Both the position numbers and the translations under genes were made by a program. Positions 7,806-19,100 of a stretch of 50,734 bases of DNA are shown one piece after another. The stretch covers positions 1 through 50,734 of IMG/VR virus record IMGVR_UViG_3300030060_004561, one strand, 5' to 3'. Every line of letters starts with the position of its first letter. Position 1 is the stretch's first letter. Below the pieces are notes generated by a model that worked only from the letters and a program-made list of their open reading frames with translations, did no database searches and was not told the DNA's origin. This stretch comes from a virus.

Positions 7806-10175
7806 ATGGCTGAAAGAATTAGACCAATTAACGTAGCTCAATACCTGCCGTCTGACGTGGCGGGACTGCAGGGTCGTCGTCAGGCTGTCGATGAGTTCAA
7901 CACTATGAAGCGTGTCGAGTCTCAGAAGATGGCGGAGGCTCAAGAGTTTGTTAACACACAGCTGAGGCAGATGGAGTCTGCAAAGCGTATGGCCGCAGAG
8001 CAGCAAAGGCTGGCACTGCAGGCTCAAGAACTTGAGGCCAACAAGAGACGCATGGCGCATCAGATGCGACTTGAGAACGCGCAGCTAGGCCACAAGATTG
8101 AGATGGATAATGCGGAGCTAGAGATGACTCAGCGTATGTTGCCGCATGAGCTTGCTGCTATGCAGATAGATAACATGGGTCGTATGCTTGAGAATGATGC
8201 GAAGGAGATTCGCAACCAGTACGCTCACGAAAGGGAGAAGTCTGATCTTATAGCCCAAGGTCTGAATAATAGGATCAATCAGAATAAACTTAAAGATTAC
8301 GCTAAAACTCAAAGCGAGCTTGCTCGTCTAGTAGAGTACGAGGACGCAGTGAGAGCGCACACGGAGAGCGGCAGGGCTGCAACTGACTTTGAATGGGAAG
8401 GCAAACCCTTCGTAACGCAAGAAGGCATCGATGGAACCAAGCGCATAATGACGCAGGTGACAGGAGCAGCGTCAGTTAAGCAGCAAGAGAAAGAGAACAC
8501 TGACAACTGGAATACTTATTCCACACTCAAGGCACCGCAGCAAGCAGCCATCGACGCAGTCAGGGTAGACCCAATTACTGGTTTGCCGATGCGAACAGGA
8601 AAGCAGTATGTAACTGCTGACGGCAAGTCCTTTACTGAAGACGGTCAAGAGTTAATCTCAAGACTGGCACGTCAGAACAAATTTAATAATGGATCGGGCC
8701 TTACCCCTGCTGACAAGGAGGAGCTGAGATCACCGACAACGCCAGATGACTGGTGGGAAGACCTTGGTAACGGCAGCGTAGCTCTGACTGAAAAAGGTCT
8801 TGCAGAATGGCAGAAGAGGGAAGACTTCCTCACGGAGCCTTGGGACGAAGAGAAGAAGACTGATGAGCTAGATGCAGCTGGCAATGTAATAAAATCTACC
8901 GTCGAGTACGTGCCTATGGACAAGCGCGAGATGGATGCGAAGAAGGAAATATGGAATGAGGAGCGAGATCAGCACATAAAGCTCGCCGCAGAGATGCCTG
9001 AGATGGGCGTGTTCAATCCCTCAAAAGAAAAACGCGCTCAGATGAGCTTGGACGCTAGAATGAGAGCTGGCGTAGAAGTTAGAGGCGCAGCCGAAGCTGC
9101 GCGTGAGTTCCAAAAGGGTAACAGGAATGCCTTCATCCGAGACGATCAAAGCCATCCGCATTTCCTTATCAACTTGGATGTCAACCAAGATGGCGATCTC
9201 TCCGAAGAAGAAGTTAATCGGGTGGCGGCAGCTGAAGGGCTGAATGGTGACAACAGACTTACTCCACAGGACGTTGAGCCATCACCCACAGCCTCGGATG
9301 TAACCAGCTTACTAGAGGGTGCAGTAAGTGGAATGACAGGCCCAGAGGGTTCGGACTTGATGAGCGCACGGAGCCTAGTCGCCCAAAAGGACGGCAACAT
9401 TGCTTACCCCGATGGCCAAACCAACATCGACAAGAAGAAGTGGGATAAAAGCGTTATGGGTCGTCAGGCAGAGTTCAAGGAACAGCTAACGAAGCCGACC
9501 AGTTGGAACCCAGACTATAGCAACGATGAACTAGACAGAGGATATGGTCTCTCGGAATCTGAAGCCAATGAGGTATTGGATTTAGTTAAGGCAGCGTTCC
9601 TTAACAACGAAGATTTCCTACAGGAATCGCCTGCGTTGAAAGAGATGGGCACGTCTCACAACTTGCGCCACCACATAAACTGGGCTGTTGATTACTACGC
9701 TAATAAGTATGCTAACAAAGACAGGCAGTCACTGGCTACTGCGCTTGGGTTTAACGACCATTTTGAGGGAGGCATATTCCCCACCAAGCTCTTTGAGAAT
9801 AAATCCAGACGCGAGTACCAAGAGATAATCCATACGGAAGTACCTGACGCTAAGATTAAATTAAAGGGCGGGAAGACTATTACCGTAAGGAAGTTCCTTG
9901 AGGAGAACAGGTCACCCCAAGACCTTAAGGATGCAGAGATTGAGTTCTCGATGGCAAAAGAAAACATCACGGAATGGGGCAACCCTGACGCACCTACACA
10001 GGGTGCAATCCATGATGAGAACAGAAAACGATTCAATAGTACGATTAAGCTGCGCTTCCTAAGTGACTCTCTAGGTACTATTAAGCGTGAGCTGCAAAAG
10101 TCGGTAGCTTCTGCCGACAAGCTGAAGCGTTTTGCAAAGCTCATGGTTTACTCCAAGGGCGAATACAACGATTAA
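7806..10175 (+). CDS. Internal virion protein with coiled coil and EF-hand loop
   Basis: 789 residues. Residues about 25-160 are an uninterrupted coiled coil rich in Gln, Met and Arg. Residue 458 begins a canonical calcium loop, DVNQDGDLSEEE (ligands D458, N460, D462, D464, E469), followed by a second, degenerate dockerin-like half, LNGDNRLTPQDV. The remainder is acidic and helical with no enzyme motif. Place and size fit the T7 gp15 role in the DNA ejection channel. Calcium binding is an inference from the loop. Start ATG 7806 lies 19 bp after the previous stop. Confidence 0.75.
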   Translation: MAERIRPINVAQYLPSDVAGLQGRRQAVDEFNTMKRVESQKMAEAQEFVNTQLRQMESAKRMAAEQQRLALQAQELEANKRRMAHQMRLENAQLGHKIEMDNAELEMTQRMLPHELAAMQIDNMGRMLENDAKEIRNQYAHEREKSDLIAQGLNNRINQNKLKDYAKTQSELARLVEYEDAVRAHTESGRAATDFEWEGKPFVTQEGIDGTKRIMTQVTGAASVKQQEKENTDNWNTYSTLKAPQQAAIDAVRVDPITGLPMRTGKQYVTADGKSFTEDGQELISRLARQNKFNNGSGLTPADKEELRSPTTPDDWWEDLGNGSVALTEKGLAEWQKREDFLTEPWDEEKKTDELDAAGNVIKSTVEYVPMDKREMDAKKEIWNEERDQHIKLAAEMPEMGVFNPSKEKRAQMSLDARMRAGVEVRGAAEAAREFQKGNRNAFIRDDQSHPHFLINLDVNQDGDLSEEEVNRVAAAEGLNGDNRLTPQDVEPSPTASDVTSLLEGAVSGMTGPEGSDLMSARSLVAQKDGNIAYPDGQTNIDKKKWDKSVMGRQAEFKEQLTKPTSWNPDYSNDELDRGYGLSESEANEVLDLVKAAFLNNEDFLQESPALKEMGTSHNLRHHINWAVDYYANKYANKDRQSLATALGFNDHFEGGIFPTKLFENKSRREYQEIIHTEVPDAKIKLKGGKTITVRKFLEENRSPQDLKDAEIEFSMAKENITEWGNPDAPTQGAIHDENRKRFNSTIKLRFLSDSLGTIKRELQKSVASADKLKRFAKLMVYSKGEYND

Positions 10176-10181
10176 AATAAA

Positions 10182-13100
10182 ATGAGAAAGATCAATCCAA
10201 CTTCGTCTGCTGATCTAGGCAGGCAGCTGCCCGATAGTTTTAGTGGCAAACTTTCCGCTCTCGCTCAAATGGGAATCGGTGTTCGCAGAGCACCCAACTG
10301 GAAAGAAGAAGAGGAGGAGAAGAAAGAGGAGGAGGAGAAATTAAGGGAGGCTTCATGGTGGGATTACGTAGAGGTGCCTGCTAAACAGTTAGCGAGCGGC
10401 ACGGCTCAAATCTTTACGGAGTCTACTGCGTCTGCTGGCACCCTTACAGCTTGGGCTAAGGGGCAAGTAGGTTTAAGCGGCGACCCCGAAGATAACTTTC
10501 TCTATCGAGCTGGCACCAAGGGAACAGAGATGGCAGAGATTGATTATCTGCCAAACAATTTCAGAGGTGGCGGCACCGGGTTCTTCCTGTCTGACGCACC
10601 CAAAGGTGTGGGTTCAGCTCTAGGTTTCGTTGGTAGTGGCGGTGTGTATGGAGCGGTTGGTAAAGGTGTCGGCAAGGTTGCTGCTAAACAGGTAGCCAAA
10701 AACCTATCGAAGCCATCCAACTTTAGGAGGGCTATCAAGGAGCAGGACGAAGTCCTTAAAGGAAGTAAAGTCAAGCAGCCTACTGGCCCATCCTCTATGC
10801 CCAAGTCTTGGTACAAGAATGAGGCAAAAGATATTGTCGGGAAGAGAGCTAGAAAGACACGTGCTGACGCGATGGAAAGGCTACCAAAGCTGGGCCAGTC
10901 TACGGGACAGGTTGCTGGTGTTGGTACGACTGGTGTGGCTGTTTCAGCAATGGAAGGTTTCAGAGATGCAGTCTCTGAACTCAGAGCTGAAGCCATAAGG
11001 CAAGGCAAAGACCCAGACAGCATAGATTACGGCGTGGCTTTCGATGCGTACTTCGCTGCCGCACCCGCTGGCTTGCTTGAGCTGCTCGGTGTTGAGCTGC
11101 CTCTATTAAGAGCCATGCGTGGTGCCTCGACAGTGGAAGACATAGCAAAGCACGGCGGTGACAACTTGGCTAGAAAGTCCCTTACCACCAAGATAGCTAT
11201 TGCCCTGCACAAGAACCTAGATAACGTAACCAAAGGAAGATTCTCTGCTGGCTTGGCAGCATTTAGTAAGAGGGCTAACGGAAGTAATTGGGTGAACAAC
11301 TCTAGGTTGGTGTTGGGGAACATAGCTCAAGAGGCAGGCCAAGAAGCAGCACAGGGTGCTTGGCTTAACATGGTGGCTGCAAACATTGCTGGCTACGATA
11401 AGAACCGAGACTTGTTTGATGGCCTCGTGCACCAAGGCGGTGTCGGCGGTGTCGTTGGTGGTGTGTTCGGCTTAGTTACTGTTGCCATCCGCCGCCGCGC
11501 AGCAAACATAGATCGCCTTAAGAACTTAGAGGACAGAGCATCGCAGTTGCGGGAGCGTGGGCAAGAGAAGCTGGCAGATGACGTTCAGTTAGAGGCTAAC
11601 AAACTGAGAGCGCAGATCATTGCTGAAAATGTAAGCATAGCTGAGGTAGACAATCAGATAGAAGCCAACGATACGACTCCTGCTGAGGTCGGGGAAGTTG
11701 TGTTCGAGGACAACATGGGCCTCGACACGCTGGCCACTGAGGCTACCCCAGCTGCTGAGACTGCTGCTACCCCAGCTGCTGAGACTGAGGTTGCTCCCGT
11801 TGCTGAGACTGAGGTTGCTCCCGCTGCTGAGACTGAGCTTGCTCCCGTTGCTGAGACTGCTGCCACACCAGCCGCTGAGGGTGAGGACAACTTCATTTCT
11901 CGTGTAAACAAAGTGCTTGCGGCGAGATTCGATGAATCTCTGACGCCAGAGCAGGAAGCAAATATGCGTCAGGCTTTTCGAGACGGAGGAGACGCCCTCG
12001 CCACAGCTGAGAAACAATTAAAACTTGAGGAGGAGTGGAATGCAGTAGACTCAGATAAATTAAAAGCAGATAACGCTGTTGTAACCGAGGCCAAGGAGCA
12101 GGGCGTTCCTGTTAGTGAGGTAATCCCAACCAAGGCGGGCAACCTCACAACCGCTAAAGTTAAAGAGGCAACTAAGCGGTGGAATAAAAAGAAAGCAGCT
12201 GACCAACAATTTACTGAGGAGACGACAGAGACTCAGTCAGATGAAGACATTGTTAAAGCAGTGGAGTCTAAAGGCAAACGACTTAAGGTTGTTAAGAGGA
12301 AAGGTAAGCCACTTGACGATCCTAAGACAGAGAAAATATATCAAGTTGTCGCCTTAGATAAGGACGGCAATGAGATAGCCAAGCTGTCGCCGCCTATGAA
12401 AAAGAAGGCAGCTGCAGCGTTTATGTTTAGGCAGGTTCAGCCACGGTTCCCCGGACTAAAGGCCAGCGTTGCTGGAGATCAAGCCAGAGAACTTGGTCTT
12501 GAAGATTCGTATGCTGGAGTGGTGCAGGCAGAGGAGGTGACAGACCCCGAAGGTATTGAGGCATTAGACCAAGACTTTAGAGATAGATTCTACGAAAAGG
12601 GAAAAGCACCAGAGACAACGGCTCGCACCTCGGAGCTGCAGCAAGAAGAGGCAGCAGACCGGAGGAATGAGGAACAGCTGGAAGATGATTTGTCTGCTGC
12701 AGCTGAGGCAGAGGCAGCGGCAGCAGAGGAAGAGCCTGCACCTGCTGCGCCCAAGAGACAGCCCAAGCCAAGCGTTGTTGAGAAAGCTAAAGCAACTGTC
12801 GCTGCTCGTAAAGACGAGGACGATTACATTGCTCAGATGAACAAGGAGCTTGAGGAGATGGGGGATCAACCCATGTCGCCTGAGCAGGAAGCGGAAAACC
12901 GCAAGGAATACCGTGAAGGCTTAAAGGAAGAAGCAGCGGAGCCTGCTCCAGAGGAAGCGGAAACAACAGCTGAGACTGTCGAGGGAGCGGAGCCTGACTA
13001 TATTATTTCAGATGATCAGATGGCTAAGGACATCGCCTCTCTTAAAAGGCTTGGTGAAACAATGGGGGCAGGGCCGGGGCAGGCGGGGTACGAACTGTCT

Positions 13101-16100
13101 GTCATAGGGGGAAGGCTCGCCTTGGCGTACATAGAGCGTGGAGCTTATACGTTTAAGCAATTTGCGAAGACGATGGTCGATCAATTTGGAGACTGGATTA
13201 AGCCACACCTTGTCGGCTGGTTCTTTAATGCGAGTAGGAGTCCCTTGATGCAGGACATCCCTGTTGAGCAGCTGACCGAGAAGGAGATGAACGACGAGCT
13301 TGAGGAGATGGAACTGGAGGACAGCAAGCCAGCCGAACCCAAGCCACCATCGTCAGCTAGTGCTAAGTTAGCTCAAGAGAAACGTAAGAAAGCAGCCGTA
13401 GCAAAGATAACTGGCAAGAACGTAGGCGTCCCGAAACCGTCCGTGCCCGTAGAGGATGGTGACGTAGTGATCCAGCCGCAAGGGCCGTGGCAAAACAAGG
13501 GGCTGGCGCAGGCGTGGGCTAACAAGGCTGCAGACAAAAACCCCGATCACACCTTTGAGGTTATACAAACTGGCCACAAAGAATACAGAGTGCAGTCGTC
13601 ACCTCAAGTTACTGACGACCAGCTCGAAGGCGAGGACAATAAGGAAGGGCCAGATATTGTGCGCCCCTTAATTGACCAGCCCCAACCTCAATTATCCGGG
13701 TTCAGCCCACAGGAGTCAAAGTCCGAGCGGGAGTTACTTGAGGAGAAAGCTCAATCTCTTGGCGAACGCATCGCAAGCATTAGCAAAGAGCTGAACACGG
13801 CGAAGACCTCGGAAACAAAAACTGTTTTTCTTTATAACTTAAACTCTCTTAAGAAAGAGTTGGAGGAAGTTAACAGAGCCATACCGGATGCCAGCACTAA
13901 CAGACAAGTGACGTGGTTTCCTAACCCTAAAGGTTCTGACACGATTGTTAGAAGAGCTGGCGGGCCTGTAATAAGAGAGGCAGAGATGCTGGAGATTGAC
14001 ACTGAGGCTGAAGCTGAACTTAAGGCAGAGAGAGAGAAGGCACTTGGTAAGTTAAGGACTAAGAGGCGGGAGCTTAAGAAACTGCAAGGTCTGAATGAGA
14101 AGCAACTACGCGACCCGAAAGTTCAAGCACAGATTCAAGGTCTTTTAGATGTTATAGCTAACCTAGAAGGAGATTTAAGGCGTGCAAATAATGCGCTTCA
14201 AGGCAGGCCGATTGCTGGGCAACAGGTCGGAGATGCGGAGTTTGAAACTCAGCGAGATGACGTAGAGATATTTAGAACAGAGCAAGATTTAATTGCCGAG
14301 CCTGAGCTTGAGCCCGAAGCATTAGCCAAGAAGGTCAATGCAACTGTTAGTCGTAACAGCCAAGTCCCTGCTGGCGTCAGGGAAAACGCTGACAATTTCT
14401 TCAACGATGAAGCATACGTAGCTGGGCTGCTGGATAAAGATGGTGACGTGTTTGTCCCGCCGAAAGAGGGGGAGCGTCACCCGGACGCTGTTGCCATTTC
14501 ATCTAACGGTATCACTCAAGTAATCAAGGACACGCTCATTGAGCTGATTCAAAACACCGGGCCGTTCAGAGGCATGATTGTTCCTAACATCCGCTTTGAT
14601 ACGAGCAAGGAAGGTAAGCCCATGTTTACCACTCCGAATGACGGAGATAACTCAATCAAGATTGATCTCAGGAAACTTGCTGAAGTTCTTAACGCGCCGA
14701 CTCTAGTCACTGTTGATGGTGTTGAGACAGGCGGCGATCCATTTACTATTAGGCAGATGCTTAGTCACGAGCTTAACCACGTTCTCATATGGCGTGCAAT
14801 ACGGCACGCTAAGATAACTGAAGGCAAGGACGGCAACCCACTTTCTCACGAAGGCATAGCGAAAAGATTTAGAGCAATTAACAAATTGAATCTTCAGATT
14901 CTCGAAGCTCAGATGGCTAACCGTGCTGCGAGAGGGTTGCCTCCTGAGAACGAAGCCTTTCGCTTATGGAAGCGACACGTTGCGAATCACTTCAGCCCAA
15001 ATGAAGTGTCACAACTGGTATGGGACGGCAGCGTTCAGCAGCAAGTTGAGGTTAAGGATAAGAATAACGTAATTGTTAGGGACGAGAACGGTAACCCTGT
15101 AATGAAAGACTTGCCTTACAAGGGGGCGATTCTGAACGCAGGAAAAATTAGCCAATATCAAGCGGGCGTTGAGTGGCTTGTGTTCTTGATGGATCGGGCT
15201 GCTGAGGGTGATAAGAATGTACTAAATCAATTAGACAGCATAAAGGATAGCACTAGGACATTCTTAGAATCTATATCTAAGCTGGGCAAGGGGGATTTTG
15301 TTGGGGGAGCTGTTCCGTACGCTGTGCAGGCAATGATAAATAATGCCACTACAATTACAGGTGGAGTTAACGTATTCTCACAAAGAATAAACAACCTAAA
15401 CAGGGACGATAGTAGGTGGGTGGAGGAAAACATTGTTCCTCTATACGAGAAGATAGATTTTGATCATGGCCGCAGGAAGGATTACAGAGAGATGGCTGCC
15501 TCTGACGAGGCAAGTGGTCAAGCCGACATAATTACCCGCTTGTGGGATGAGATGGTAACAGAGGCTCACGCCTTTAAGTCTATAGTTGAGTCGCTAAAAC
15601 GTGACAAGCAAGGTGACGCAACGATTAAAGTCAACGGCAAGGGGGTTAAGATAAACTGGGCTGTTGATTGGCATCAACCCAAAGGAGCGTACGTACTTAA
15701 AGTTTCGAGCGAGAGAGGAAAAGCATGGAATAAAACTTTTGAGGGAATATCCAAAGTGACTGGCAACTCTGTCGCCGACTTGAGAGCAAACAATCCGCAC
15801 CTCCCGAAGAACGAGAGGATAAGAGAGGGCTCTTACGTGCTGCTTCATTCTGTTGACAAGGGGCAGAAGGGGTGGGTCTTTGATACCGAAACAAGAGAGC
15901 AGAAATGGTACAGGAATGCTGTTGATTACATGAAGGGCAGGAAAGGGAAAGGTTCTTCAGTTAGCAGCCGTGGCAGAGCGCAACAAAAGGATGCGTCTGA
16001 GGCATCAATTAACCTCGATTTAATTATGCACCTGCTCTCCAATGAGGCAGACTATGCTAACATCCAGACAGAGCTAGACCAATCAAGCTCAGTGTCCAAG

Positions 16101-19100
16101 GTTGAGCCGTTCAACCCTGTACTTCCAGCCTCAAATGAAGTGGATGTCCAGCAGCCACGAGCTGGGTATGATCCGACCAAGACAAGCGAGAGCCTAGACA
16201 GGGCAGCTGAGAGGGAGATGATAGTTAGTTTCTTGACCGACAACTTCGCGCCAATCGAAGCACTCGGTCTACGCATAGAACCTCAAGACATGGCGCACGG
16301 CATAGTGATGATGGTGCACGATGCTGCGGCAGGTGGAGGGGATATTCAGAAAGCTGCCACTCAGATTAAAGCGTTTCATAATAAGGCACTATCCGATCAG
16401 CAGGCACTAGATGACGAGGTTGCTGCGCTTGAGTTGCAGAAAGATAACTTACTTAACAACAGGCCCAAAGGATGGACAGTGTCTTTGCCGCAGGTAAGAG
16501 ACGCTCTTAAGAAAGCAAGGGACAAGGCTACACGGCACAAAAATAAATACTTCCCGTCAGGGAAACTATCAAAAATTGAGCAACCTATCTCTGTCGAGGT
16601 GTTCAGAGGCAGCATACTGCCTGCGTTTAGGGACGCCATGCTTCAGTCAGGCATGACCTTTGAGCAGCTTTCCGACAGGATAGAAAAAGAGAAGCAGACT
16701 ATTGTTGAAGTAGATGTTGAAGAGGGCAACGTAGAGTTTGGATTCCCTGTTCCGCCTCCAGACTCTGATGGGTCTGGCCCGTTGTTAGATTACATTAAAG
16801 AGCTGGGCGTACCGGAAGCTGCCGCCACATCTAAGGGCAAGGTTCCCGGCGGAACCAAGTACAAGAAGGTGCAGGTCTCAGACTTCAATGAGATCATGCA
16901 GTTAGTAGAGGACTACATCCTAACTGGTAAGACCCCCGTAAATGAGGGAGGGGTAGCCACACTTGACGGTGTCATAGAGAGAACTAAAGAACTGCTGAAT
17001 AATGCTAACGACAGCGGCTTCGCTAAGATAGACGAAGCACTTAACATCCCGGTTTACGATGCCGCTGTGATTAAGGACGCTGCGATGAGTGCGGTTAAGA
17101 AGTCGCAGGGATTACTGAGTGCTGAACTCTCACAAAACGAGAGGCTGCGCTTGGTTGCATTTGATTCTTGGATAAGCCAGCAGTCAGGACAGGCAGCATC
17201 TCAGTCAGCTCAAGCACTGCGAATGAGGCAAGAGCTGATCAAGAAAGCAGGCCACTACATGGCAAGGCAGGGCTACGAGAATGCTCTGCGTGATCGTCAT
17301 TACAGAGACTTTGGTGCGACCGTAACGCTGGACTGGGTCAACCTAGTGAAGGGACTTATAACTGAGGCTGGTGCTCGTGCATCTAACAAGTCTATTGCAG
17401 AACACACTAAGAAGGGCGGCATCAACCCAGCTCGTCAGATTCTTGAGGGAGGATCGTTCGCATTTCTTGGAAGAGAGGGTGAAAGCACCGCTGAGATGCT
17501 GAACCAGATAGAGGATTGGATACAACGAGCGAACCAAAAAATATCTGCCTCTCATACTAACGGGCCTGTCACAGCCAAGGACTGGAAGCAGGCGTTCCTC
17601 TCTCACCCGCCAGCAGGCAGAGAGGCTGACGCTTTTAACAGGGCGCAATGGGATAGGATTGCTTCGGTCAGCCTAAACATATGGAGGGCGCAACGTCTTG
17701 CAGAATTTAGCAGCTTACTTAAAGAGAACGCTGGCAGCTTAACTGGTGGTGAGCTTACAGCTAAGGCTTTGGTGGAGAGCGCGGAGAAGTTACTCGCAAC
17801 TGCTGATGCAGGGGTATTCCAAGAGGGGAACAACGGTGCGGACACAATGATCAACGTGGGTGGAAAGAAAGTTCACCTGCCTGTTACCGCAGCGTGGGAT
17901 GCGGTTGCTCCAGCTGCGTACAACTCTAACAATGGATTCTTTGGGGACGAAGTTAGCGTGAAGTTAATGGAGTTGGAGAAAGAAATCGAAGACAAGAAAC
18001 TTGATGGTGTCAGAGCTGCAGCCAAGCGAGAGGAGATGGTCAGTCTGATAATGGCGAACACACCTATAAATCCTGCTCACTTGATGAGAGATGTATGGTT
18101 TGCTCACGCCTTGTCAGGCTTGCGTACGTTTGTAGACATCGGAACTGGCGGTGTAATCTTCGGAGCGACAAGCACCCTGCTGCTGTCAGCAGAGAACGCA
18201 TTGGCAGGCACAGGTAAATCAAGAGGCGACTCACTTAACATGATCACGTCCTTTGTCAAAGGATTGTGGGAGGGTATGGATGGCTTTGCTTACATCGTGA
18301 AGACAGGTGACACAAGCCTGCTGCCTGACGCTAACGAGCGGCTCATGGATATGCTCAAAACCCAAGAGGATTTTTACGGTGGTCTTGAGGTAGAGAAGTT
18401 TGCTAAGAGCGATAAGTTTGGCAGCAGTTACGCTAACATTCTTAAGTTTGTGCGGAGAATGGTGCTGGGCCTAGACTACATAGGCGCAACAGCAGGTCGC
18501 AAAGCTATGATGGTGTACGGTGCATCGCAAAGGCTGGCTAACGCTGAGTCCCTTGCTGAACTGGAGACCAACGCTGCCAAGAAGGCTGAACTTAAGCAAC
18601 AGGTTGCAAAATTAAAGAAAGCGTATGCTGCTTCGCAGAATCTAAGTAACGAAGCAGATAAGAAGAGAGCTTTGGATAAAGCTGTTGAAGAAATTTACGG
18701 CAAGAACCTGACCGAGGTAGCGCACAACTCCCACCTTAATGAACCCTTAGTCAAGGCTAGGGCTAGGGAAATCATGGAGTACGACATATCTACGCACGCT
18801 GACAATCTTACATTAGATTCCGGTGAGCTGGGCCGTGTGTTCGCACTCAATGCAGACCCGATTGGATTAGGTGGGTTGATGCACAGGATGATGCAGGGAT
18901 CAAAGCTGCTTAAGTACCCATTGGGACTAGCGTTCTCTCGCGCAGCCATGAACATGGTGTCTAACGCCACAAACTTTACGCCAATCATCAGTCTGATTAA
19001 CTACGCTAGGACAGTACCAACAGAGAGGAGTGCTCTTACTCGGTTCATCAGACGGACACCACAGTTTAAGGACTTCGACATTGCTCCAAGCTCTAAGAGA

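Noticed and set aside
11737-11885. Tandem repeat as a separate element
   Set aside because: It is the in-frame ETEVAPVA repeat of the giant virion protein, an ordinary flexible linker.
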